From NCBI GenBank assembly GCA_900078775.1, contig LT549889.1, forward strand, positions 4,526,001-4,590,000: a DNA stretch of 64,000 bases, read 5' to 3'. The translations under genes were made by a program, and so were the position numbers. Source of the stretch: Mycolicibacterium aurum (lineage in GTDB: Bacteria; Actinomycetota; Actinomycetes; Mycobacteriales; Mycobacteriaceae). The notes below the pieces were generated by a model. That model searched no databases, was not told the origin of the DNA, and worked only from the letters and a program-made list of their open reading frames with translations. Of the stretch, positions 32,344 through 40,353 are shown piece by piece (positions within the stretch are counted from its first letter, which is position 1; the number at the start of each line of letters is the position of its first letter).

Positions 32344-34199
32344 TGCTCGCGGCCCGGGTCACCGGCCAGATGGTCGCCGCGGCCGCAACGGCCGCGGCGC
32401 TCACCGTCGTCGCCCTGTTGGCCATCGCCCGCGTCGAATGGCCCGCCTACAACTCCTCCAACCAGCTGCACGCGCTCACCACCGTCGGCCAGTTCGCCTG
32501 CCTGGCAGGCATATTCGCCGCCGGCGTGCTGTGGCGCACCGGGCGCCGGCTGCTCGCCCGAGTCGCCGCGGTGGTGTTCCTGTCCGCGTTCAGCGTGGTC
32601 ACCCTGGCGATGCCGCTCGGCGCCACCCGGCTCTACCTGTTCGGCATCTCGGTCGATCAGCAGTTCCGCACCGAGTACCTGACCCGGCTGGCCGAGAGCC
32701 CGGCCCTGCACGACATGACCTACAGCGGGCTGCCGCCGTTCTATCCCGCGGGCTGGTTCTGGATCGGCGGCCGGCTGGCCGATCTGACCGGCATGCCGGC
32801 CTGGGAGATGTTCAAACCGTGGTCGATCATCTCGATCACGGCGGCCATCGCGGTCGCGTTCGTGCTGTGGTCCGCGATGGTGCGCTTCGAGATCGCGCTC
32901 GCGGTGACCACCGCCACCGCCGCGGTGACGCTGGCCTACACCTCGGCCGAACCGTACGCCGCGGTGATCACCGTGCTGCTGCCGGCGATCTTCGTGCTGG
33001 CCTGGTCGGGGCTCAATCGCACTGACAGACACCCCTGGGGCGCCATCGTCGGTGTCGGGTTGTTCCTGGGCGTGGCCGCGCTGTTCTACACCCTGCTGCT
33101 GGCCTACGCGGCGTTCACCGTCACCATCATGGCGGTGCTGCTGACCGTGGCCCGGCGCAGCCTCGCGCCGCTGCTGCGACTGGCCGTCATCGCCGCCATC
33201 GCCGGGGTGCTGGCGCTGCTCACCTGGGCGCCCTATCTGCTGGCCGCCGCCCGCGGGGAACGCGCCGCCAGCGGCACCGCCCAGCACTACCTGCCGATGG
33301 ACGGCGCCGAGCTGACCTTCCCGATGCTGGACTTCACCCTGCTCGGCGCGCTGAGCATGCTCGGCACCGTCTGGCTGGTGGTGCACGCCCGGACGTCCAC
33401 TCGCGCAGGCGCGCTCACCATCGGGGTGCTGGCCGTCTACGCCTGGTCGCTGCTGTCGATGCTCACCACGCTGGCCGGCACCACCCTGCTGTCCTTCCGT
33501 CTGCAGCCCACCCTGTCGGTGCTGCTGGCTGCGGCCGGGACGTTCGGGTTCATCTGGGTCACCCAGGCCGCGGTGGCGCGCTATCAGCACCCGGGCCGGC
33601 ACATCGTGGCGGTCGCCGCGACCATCGGCGCCATCGGCGCGGTGACCTTCAGCCAGGACATCCCCGATGTGCTGCGCTCCGACATCACGGTGGCCTACAC
33701 CGATACCGACGGCTACGGCGAGCGGGCCGACCGCCGACCGCCCGGCGCCGAGCAGTACTACCGGGCGCTGGACGAACGCATCCTGGAGGTGACCGGCCGG
33801 CCGCGCACCGAGACCGTGGTGATGACCGCGGACTACAGCTTCCTGTCCTTCTACCCCTACTACGGTTTCCAGGGCCTCACCAGCCACTACGCGAACCCGT
33901 TGGCGCAGTTCGAAGCTCGCTCGGCCGCCATCGAGGGTTGGGCCCTGCTCAACGACCCGGACCAGTTCATCACCGCGCTCGACGAGCTGCCCTGGGAGCC
34001 GCCGTCGGTGTTCCTGATGCGCCGCGGCGGGCCGGAGCACTACACCCTGCGACTGGCCGCGGATGTCTACCCGAACCAGCCCAACGTCAAGCGTTACCAG
34101 GTCGAGTTGAACGCGGCGCTGTTCTCCGATCCCCGCTGGGATGTGTCCACCGACGGGCCGTTCGTGCTGGCCATCCGCAAACCGCACGCGGTCCACTGA
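32343..34199 (+). CDS. aftA: arabinofuranosyltransferase AftA
   Basis: A 618-residue polytopic GT-C glycosyltransferase, counterpart of Rv3792. It transfers the first arabinofuranose from DPA onto galactan, priming arabinan. About eleven N-terminal helices (to about residue 430) are followed by a soluble C-terminal domain exposed outside the membrane (about 440-618). The first periplasmic loop (RVEWPAYNSSNQLHAL) and FGISVDQQFRTEY are conserved in the family. It is coupled by 1-3 nt overlaps to dprE2 and embC. Confidence 0.93.
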   Translation: MLAARVTGQMVAAAATAAALTVVALLAIARVEWPAYNSSNQLHALTTVGQFACLAGIFAAGVLWRTGRRLLARVAAVVFLSAFSVVTLAMPLGATRLYLFGISVDQQFRTEYLTRLAESPALHDMTYSGLPPFYPAGWFWIGGRLADLTGMPAWEMFKPWSIISITAAIAVAFVLWSAMVRFEIALAVTTATAAVTLAYTSAEPYAAVITVLLPAIFVLAWSGLNRTDRHPWGAIVGVGLFLGVAALFYTLLLAYAAFTVTIMAVLLTVARRSLAPLLRLAVIAAIAGVLALLTWAPYLLAAARGERAASGTAQHYLPMDGAELTFPMLDFTLLGALSMLGTVWLVVHARTSTRAGALTIGVLAVYAWSLLSMLTTLAGTTLLSFRLQPTLSVLLAAAGTFGFIWVTQAAVARYQHPGRHIVAVAATIGAIGAVTFSQDIPDVLRSDITVAYTDTDGYGERADRRPPGAEQYYRALDERILEVTGRPRTETVVMTADYSFLSFYPYYGFQGLTSHYANPLAQFEARSAAIEGWALLNDPDQFITALDELPWEPPSVFLMRRGGPEHYTLRLAADVYPNQPNVKRYQVELNAALFSDPRWDVSTDGPFVLAIRKPHAVH

Positions 34200-37100
34200 T
34201 GCCCGGACAACTAGCATCTACCTCCGTGAACGACACGCAGGCCAATCACCGCACCACCCGACTGGTCGCCGTCGTCGCCGGATTACTGGGCACCATCCTG
34301 GCCATCGCCACCCCGTTCCTGCCCGTCACCCAGACCACCGCGACGCTGAACTGGCCGCAGAACGGCACCCTGGACAGCGTCGACGCGCCGCTGATCGGGT
34401 ACGTCGCCACCGACCTGAACATCACCATCCCGTGCCGCACCGCGGCCGAGCTGACCGGCCCGCGCAATGTGCTGCTGTCCACCGTGCCCAAGCAGGCCCC
34501 CAAGGCCGTGGACCGCGGTCTGCTCATCGAACGGGTCAACAACGAACTGCTGGTCATCGTGCGCAACACCCCGGTGGTCAGCGCACCCCTGACCGAGGTG
34601 CTCAGCCCGGCCTGCCAGGAGCTGGTGTTCACCGCGCACGCCGACAAGGTGACCGGTGAATTCGTCGGGCTGACCCAGGGTGCCGACGATCCGGACCCGG
34701 GCGAGCCGCTGCGCGGTGAGCGCGGCGGCTACGACTTCCGCCCCCAGATCGTGGGCGTGTTCACCGATCTGGTCGGCCCCGCCCCGCCGGGTCTGGAGTT
34801 CTCCGCCACCATCGACACCCGCTACAGCAGCTCGCCCACCCTCCTCAAGACCGTGGTGATGGTGCTGGGCGTGCTGCTGACCATCGCCTCGCTGATCGCA
34901 CTGCACCGCCTCGACATCGCCGACGGGATGCGGCACCGCCGTTTCCTGCCGCAGCGCTGGTGGTCGATCACCAAACTCGACGCGCTGGTGGCCACCCTGC
35001 TGGTGTGGTGGCATTTCGTCGGCGCCAACACCGCCGACGACGGCTACATCCTCACCATGGCCCGGGTGTCGGATCACGCCGGCTACATGGCCAACTACTA
35101 CCGCTGGTTCGGCACCCCGGAGGCGCCGTTCGGCTGGTACTACGACCTGCTCGGGCTGTGGGCGCAGGTGTCCACGGCCAGCATCTGGGTGCGGCTGCCC
35201 ACCCTGCTGATGGGCCTGGCCTGCTGGTGGATCATCAGCCGCGAGGTCATCCCCCGGCTCGGCACCGCGGTCAAGAAGAGCCGCCCGGCGGCGTGGACCG
35301 CGGCCGCGATGTTCCTGGCGTTCTGGCTGCCCCTGAACAACGGCCTGCGGCCGGAGCCGATCATCGCCGTCGGCATCCTGCTGACCTGGTGCTCGGTGGA
35401 GCGCGGGGTGGCGACCAGCCGGCTGCTGCCGGTGGCGGTGGCCATCATCATCGGTGCGCTGACGCTGTTCTCCGGGCCCACCGGTATCGCCGCGGTGGGT
35501 GCCCTGCTGGTGGCCATCGGCCCGCTGAGAACCATTGTGGCCGCGCATGTCTCGCGGTTCGGCTACATGGCCCTGCTGGCCCCGGTCGCGGCGGCCGGCA
35601 CCGTCACCATCTTCCTGATCTTCCGAGACCAGACCCTGGTCAGCGAGCTGCAGGCCAGCTCGTTCAAGTCCACCATCGGCCCCAGCCTGGCCTGGTTCGA
35701 CGAGCACATCCGCTACTCGCGGCTGTTCACCACCAGCCCGGACGGTTCGGTGGCCCGGCGGTTCGCGGTGCTGACCCTGCTGCTGGCGCTGGCCATCTCG
35801 ATCGCGATGACGTTGCGCAAGGGGCGCATCCCGGGCACCGCCATCGGGCCGGCCCAGCGGATGATCGGCATCACCGTCATCTCCTTCCTGTCGCTGATGT
35901 TCACCCCCACCAAGTGGACCCACCACTTCGGCGTGTTCGCCGGGCTGGCCGGGTCGATCGGCGCGCTGGCCGCGGTCGCGATCACCGCGGCCGCCATGCG
36001 GTCCAAGCGCAACCGCACCATCGTGACCGGGGCCATCCTGTTCATGACTGCGCTGTCCTTCGCGACCGTGAACGGCTGGTGGTACGTCTCCAACTTCGGT
36101 GTCCCGTGGTCGAACGACTTCCCGCGCCTGGGCGTCGGTTTCACCACCATCCTGCTCGGGTTGGCCGTGCTGGCCCTGCTGGTCGCGACCTGGTTGCACT
36201 TCTCCGGCCGCCCCTTCGGAGACCGGCCGTGGACCCGGTTCACCTCGGCACCGCTGGCCGTCGTGACGTGGGCGGTGGTGCTGTTCCAGGTGATCTCGCT
36301 GACCATGGCGGTCGTGAGTCAGTACCCGGGCTGGACGGTGGGCCGATCCAATCTGGATGCGTTGCGCGGCAAGACCTGTGGCCTGGCCACCGATGTGATG
36401 GTCGAACAGGATCCGAACGTCGGCATGCTCACCCCGATCGATGAACCGGTCGGGGTGGCGCTGGGCGCGGTGACCGCGGAGAACTTCACCCCCAACGGCA
36501 TTCCGGACGACATCGAGGCCGACCCGGTGGCCGAACAGCCCGGGGACAGCAACTTCGCCGACTCCGCGAACAGTGACGAGACGGGCAGCGAACCGGGCAC
36601 CGAGGGCGGCGTCACCGCCGCGGCCGGGGTCAACGGTTCGGTGGCCCGGCTGCCGTACAACCTCGATCCGGCCCGCACCCCGGTGCTGGGCAGCTGGCGG
36701 TCCGGCCCGCAGGCGCCGGCCACCCTGCGGTCGTCCTGGTACCGGCTGCCCCCGAGCGACGAGCGCGGCCCGCTGCTGGTGGTCGCCGCGGCCGGCCGCT
36801 TCGATCCGGGCGAGGTCGTCGTGCAGTGGGCCACCGAGGAGCAGGCCGAGAGCGGAAAGCCCGGCGGCACCATCGGTTTCGCGGATGTCGGCGCGGTGCC
36901 GGCCTGGCGCAACCTGCGTGCGCCGATGGCCGCCATCCCCGACGAGGCCACCCGGGTCCGCGTCGTCGCCTCCGACGACGACCTGGCACCGCAGCACTGG
37001 ATCGCGGTCACCCCGCCGCGCATCCCGCAGCTGCGCACCCTGCAGGAGGTCGTCGGGTCCACCGACCCGGTGATGTTGGACTGGCTGGTCGGCCTGGCCT

Positions 37101-37414
37101 TCCCGTGCCAGCGGCCGTTCTTCCACAACAACGGCGTGACCGAGGTGCCCAAGTGGCGCATCCTGCCGGATCGCTTCGGCGCCGAGGCCAACTCGCCGGT
37201 GATGGACTACCTGGGCGGCGGCCCGCTGGGCATCACCGAGCTGCTGCTGCGCGCCGTCCCGGTGCCGACGTACCTGAAGGACGACTGGTTCCGCGACTGG
37301 GGTTCGCTGCAGCAGCTGCGGCAGTGGTACCCGGACGCGAAGCCCGCCGAACTCGAGCTCGGTACCGTGACCCGCAGCGGGTTGTGGAGCCCGGCCCCGC
37401 TGCGCCCGAGCTGA
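34199..37414 (+). CDS. embC: arabinosyltransferase EmbC
   Basis: A 1071-residue GT-C arabinosyltransferase. EmbC extends the arabinan of lipoarabinomannan, using DPA on the periplasmic side. It has an N-terminal periplasmic carbohydrate-binding-like domain (about 45-210), about fifteen helices, the catalytic loop NTADDGYILTMARV (about residues 279-292), and a C-terminal CBM domain (about 720-1071). It is assigned to C by closeness to EmbC (SVDAPLIGYVATDLNIT, NGWWYVSNFGVPWSNDFP) and by order after aftA. ATG 34199 overlaps the aftA stop. Its stop directly abuts the convergent flavoprotein gene. Confidence 0.94.
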   Translation: MPGQLASTSVNDTQANHRTTRLVAVVAGLLGTILAIATPFLPVTQTTATLNWPQNGTLDSVDAPLIGYVATDLNITIPCRTAAELTGPRNVLLSTVPKQAPKAVDRGLLIERVNNELLVIVRNTPVVSAPLTEVLSPACQELVFTAHADKVTGEFVGLTQGADDPDPGEPLRGERGGYDFRPQIVGVFTDLVGPAPPGLEFSATIDTRYSSSPTLLKTVVMVLGVLLTIASLIALHRLDIADGMRHRRFLPQRWWSITKLDALVATLLVWWHFVGANTADDGYILTMARVSDHAGYMANYYRWFGTPEAPFGWYYDLLGLWAQVSTASIWVRLPTLLMGLACWWIISREVIPRLGTAVKKSRPAAWTAAAMFLAFWLPLNNGLRPEPIIAVGILLTWCSVERGVATSRLLPVAVAIIIGALTLFSGPTGIAAVGALLVAIGPLRTIVAAHVSRFGYMALLAPVAAAGTVTIFLIFRDQTLVSELQASSFKSTIGPSLAWFDEHIRYSRLFTTSPDGSVARRFAVLTLLLALAISIAMTLRKGRIPGTAIGPAQRMIGITVISFLSLMFTPTKWTHHFGVFAGLAGSIGALAAVAITAAAMRSKRNRTIVTGAILFMTALSFATVNGWWYVSNFGVPWSNDFPRLGVGFTTILLGLAVLALLVATWLHFSGRPFGDRPWTRFTSAPLAVVTWAVVLFQVISLTMAVVSQYPGWTVGRSNLDALRGKTCGLATDVMVEQDPNVGMLTPIDEPVGVALGAVTAENFTPNGIPDDIEADPVAEQPGDSNFADSANSDETGSEPGTEGGVTAAAGVNGSVARLPYNLDPARTPVLGSWRSGPQAPATLRSSWYRLPPSDERGPLLVVAAAGRFDPGEVVVQWATEEQAESGKPGGTIGFADVGAVPAWRNLRAPMAAIPDEATRVRVVASDDDLAPQHWIAVTPPRIPQLRTLQEVVGSTDPVMLDWLVGLAFPCQRPFFHNNGVTEVPKWRILPDRFGAEANSPVMDYLGGGPLGITELLLRAVPVPTYLKDDWFRDWGSLQQLRQWYPDAKPAELELGTVTRSGLWSPAPLRPS

Positions 37415-39031
37415 CTAGTGCCGGCCGGCCAGGATCGCTTCGATATTGCGTTCGGCCAGCGCGGTGATCGTCATGAACGGGTTGCAGCCGATGTAGCCCG
37501 GGATGAGCGAGGCGTCGTTGACGTAGAGGTTCTGGTGGCCGTGCACACGCCCGAACAGGTCGGTGGCCTTACCCCGGACACAGCCGCCGAGCGGGTGAAC
37601 TGTGTTGGGCGCGAACGCTTTTCCCTCGAACAGGTCATCGCGGTAGTCCACCCCGTTGGCCTGGGTGACCCGGTCGAACACCAGCTTCGCCCGTTCCACG
37701 AGATGATCGGTGTGGCTCTGCGGCCAGTCGATGCTGACCGAATCTGACTGCCGGTCGTACCCGATCGTCGCCCGGTCCCCGGTGCGCACCATCGCGTAGT
37801 AGCCCAGCGCGTAGGTCTCCACCGGCAGTGGCATGGAGAACATGCTGGCGTACACCGGGTTGTCCGGATCGGCCCGGCCGTCCAGGTTGATCATGCCCAG
37901 CAGGGACTGCTTGGTGCCGGCCGGATCCTGTTCGGCCAGCATGTGCGTCACCATGATGTCGCCGTTGTTGCCGTATCCGGTGCCGAGATCGTCGTTCAGG
38001 TTCGGCAGGTCGCCGGTCTCGCGGGCGCGCAGCAGCAGATGGTTGGTGCCGAGCACCCCGGCCGCCAGATACAGCTGCTCACAACCGATCTCCGCACGGT
38101 CGACCTCGGTGCCCCAGCGGTCGATCTCGCGGATGGACACCACGTACTCGCCGGAGGGTTCCTGCCGGATACCGGTGACCTCGGTGAGCGGGCGCAGCGT
38201 GACGTTACCGGTCTGCAGCGCCTCGGCGACGTAGGTCTGGTCCACACTGCCGAACCGGCCGTGGTTGTTGCCGTACTGCTGTTCCCAGTCCAGCGCCGAG
38301 AGCGGCACCTCACCGGCGGCCTCGCGCATCATGTAGTCGAACGAATAGGCGCTGCCGTTGTAGTCGACCCCGTAGCCGGCCGCGGCGGCGTACTTACGGC
38401 CCACCCGCGCGTACTGGAAGTACGGGGTCTGCTCGAACCAGTTCATATCGCGGTAGCTGATCCGCAGCGCGGTCTTGGCCCGCTCGACGTAGGTGCCCAG
38501 GAACTCCGCCGGATCGATGTCGGGGAACGCCGCGTGCACCTGTTCGGGGGTGGGCACCGCCGCGATGGCGGCGTTGACCATCGACCCGCCGCCGACGGCG
38601 ATGCCGCGGAACACGTCGTGGGCGCCGTAGGTGGTCTTATCGCAGATCCCGGCCTGTATCGGCTGGGGCGACGGGTTCTGCTCGGCCACCGCGTTCACCG
38701 AGATCCCCATGAACGAAGGCACCAGGCTGGGCGGGATCTCCTTGAACCAGCCCGCCCGGGTGTCGGCCGGCAACATCTTGCAGAACCGTCTGCCGTCCTC
38801 GTCGGGGGTGTCCCACAGCCGGCCGCGTTCCAGGATCAGGGTGTCCACCCCGGCCTGGCCCAGGCGCAACGCGCTGACTCCCCCGCCGTACCCACTGCCC
38901 ACCACGATGGCCTGGTGGAACGGCCGGGCCGCGTCGCGTTCGGACTCTCTGGATCCGCATGCCACGGCCGCCCCGGCCACTCCTGTGACGAGGCCGCTCG
39001 CAGCAACCAGGAACCGCCGTCTCGTCAGCAT
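37415..39031 (-). CDS. exported GMC-type cholesterol-oxidase-like flavoprotein
   Basis: A 538-residue protein with a Tat signal (TRRRFLVAAS) and an AAVAC site that could make it a lipoprotein. The FAD motif is GSGYGG (45-50). From start to end it follows Streptomyces-type class I cholesterol oxidase: LEMG/LERGRLW, AAGEVP, YGNNHG, NLNDDLGTGYG, HPLGGC, NPFMTITALAERN. The active-site His (about 479) and Asn (about 517) are present, but the isomerising Glu (Glu361 in Streptomyces numbering) is Ser396 in YASMFSMP. It may oxidise a sterol or other secondary alcohol at the envelope. It lies between embC and embA, divergent from alkB. Confidence 0.85.
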   Translation of the reverse strand: MLTRRRFLVAASGLVTGVAGAAVACGSRESERDAARPFHQAIVVGSGYGGGVSALRLGQAGVDTLILERGRLWDTPDEDGRRFCKMLPADTRAGWFKEIPPSLVPSFMGISVNAVAEQNPSPQPIQAGICDKTTYGAHDVFRGIAVGGGSMVNAAIAAVPTPEQVHAAFPDIDPAEFLGTYVERAKTALRISYRDMNWFEQTPYFQYARVGRKYAAAAGYGVDYNGSAYSFDYMMREAAGEVPLSALDWEQQYGNNHGRFGSVDQTYVAEALQTGNVTLRPLTEVTGIRQEPSGEYVVSIREIDRWGTEVDRAEIGCEQLYLAAGVLGTNHLLLRARETGDLPNLNDDLGTGYGNNGDIMVTHMLAEQDPAGTKQSLLGMINLDGRADPDNPVYASMFSMPLPVETYALGYYAMVRTGDRATIGYDRQSDSVSIDWPQSHTDHLVERAKLVFDRVTQANGVDYRDDLFEGKAFAPNTVHPLGGCVRGKATDLFGRVHGHQNLYVNDASLIPGYIGCNPFMTITALAERNIEAILAGRH

Positions 39032-39163
39032 GACCTGCAGCTACACTTCTCGTATTTCACAGCAAACGTCAATTCGACTGGCTTCCATGTTTGCAAGGCG
39101 GGGAATACACGGTTAAATAGGCGTTCGTACCGAAATCGACTATCCGACCCGCAAGGATACGAA

Positions 39164-40348
39164 GTGGCAGACTCGCAGTCCGGCAGTTCGCTCAGAAAGC
39201 TGGGTGCGACGCGGTTTCTGTGGTTGCTCAGCGCGCTCGTGCCCGGTTTGATCGTGCTGGCCTGGGCCCTGGTCCAGCTCACCGGGCTGTCCGTGTTCTG
39301 GTGGACCGGCCCGATCATGGCGTTCATCCTAGTTCCCCTTGTGGATCGGATCGTCGATCGCCGTGCCGACATGTCGGGATTGGATTCGCCACATCCGCTC
39401 GAGGGCGACAGGTTTTACCGCTTCATAACCTACCTGTACCTCCCTGGCCAGTACCTTTCCCTGATCTTTGTTTGCTGGCTGTGGAGCGGCGGAGGTTGGC
39501 TGACGATGTCGGCGCTGGACAAGGTCGGCTTGATGGCCACCACCGGCATCGTCGGCGGTATCGCCATCAACGCCGCGCATGAATTGGGTCACCGGCGCGC
39601 AACGGCTGAGAAACGTCTCAGCAAAATTGCACTTGCGCAAACTGGATACGGCCATTTTTACGTCGAACACAATCGGGGTCATCACCTGCGAGTGGCTACC
39701 GCCGAGGATCCAGCAAGCGCACGCCTCGGCGAAAGCGTCTACCGGTTCATCCCGCGCTCGGTACTGGGCGGGCTGCGCTCGGCCTGGCGGCTGGAGACCG
39801 CGCGGCTGGCCCGGCTCGACAAGCCCTGGTGGTCACCGGCCAACGACATCCTGAACGGCTGGATGCTGACCGCCGGACTGTTTGCCGGCCTGGTCGCCTG
39901 GTTCGGCCCCGTCGTCATCCCGTGGCTGCTCGGGCAGGCCGTCATCGGCGTCTGCCTGCTGGAGACGGTGAACTACCTGGAGCATTACGGTCTGCGTCGG
40001 CAGCGCCTGGAGGATGGGGCCTATGAGCCCGTCGGGCAGCGGCACAGCTGGAACAGCGACACCCTGATCGCCAACGTCTTCCTGTACCACCTGCAGCGGC
40101 ACTCCGATCACCACGCCAACCCGCACAAGCCCTACCAGACCCTGCAGCACTGTGATCAGGCCCCGCAGCTGCCCGCCGGCTACGGCAACATGCTGGTGCT
40201 GGCCTGGTGCCCGCCGCTGTGGCGGCGGGTGATGGATCGACGGGTGTTGGCGCACTACGGCGGGGATATCCGGCTGGCAGCGCTCAAACCCGCCGACCTG
40301 CCACGCGGGTCGTCCGACGATGCCGGGGGACGCGTCGCTTACCCTTGA
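39164..40348 (+). CDS. alkB: AlkB-type alkane 1-monooxygenase
   Basis: A 394-residue membrane-bound di-iron hydroxylase that adds oxygen to the terminal carbon of n-alkanes. All three histidine boxes are present: HELGH (139-143), EHNRGHH (168-174) and LQRHSDHH (near 305), plus the fourth conserved NYLEHYGL segment. There are about six hydrophobic segments. GTG 39164 has AAGG seven bases upstream. It needs rubredoxin and rubredoxin reductase, but none is adjacent. A part of the gene (about 39598-39735) has far more A/T-ended codons than its surroundings. It is located within the emb cluster, 5 nt before embA. Confidence 0.9.
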   Translation: MADSQSGSSLRKLGATRFLWLLSALVPGLIVLAWALVQLTGLSVFWWTGPIMAFILVPLVDRIVDRRADMSGLDSPHPLEGDRFYRFITYLYLPGQYLSLIFVCWLWSGGGWLTMSALDKVGLMATTGIVGGIAINAAHELGHRRATAEKRLSKIALAQTGYGHFYVEHNRGHHLRVATAEDPASARLGESVYRFIPRSVLGGLRSAWRLETARLARLDKPWWSPANDILNGWMLTAGLFAGLVAWFGPVVIPWLLGQAVIGVCLLETVNYLEHYGLRRQRLEDGAYEPVGQRHSWNSDTLIANVFLYHLQRHSDHHANPHKPYQTLQHCDQAPQLPAGYGNMLVLAWCPPLWRRVMDRRVLAHYGGDIRLAALKPADLPRGSSDDAGGRVAYP

Positions 40349-40353
40349 GCCTC

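Noticed and set aside
34283..37126. 947-codon antisense frame across embC (and similar long antisense frames across embA, embB, pks13 and accD4)
   Set aside because: Long open antisense frames are expected in GC-rich coding DNA. The translations are Arg/Gly/His/Gln-rich strings without any family motif, and the sense strand encodes clear known proteins.
39062..39094. GCAAAC...GTTTGC dyad in the flavoprotein/alkB divergent promoter region as an operator
   Set aside because: Arms are only six bases with a 21-base spacer, and no second copy was found. It is too weak to call.
37943..40348. 801-codon plus-strand frame ending with alkB
   Set aside because: The first 407 codons are antisense to the flavoprotein gene. 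The AlkB homology and the ribosome site begin at GTG 39164.
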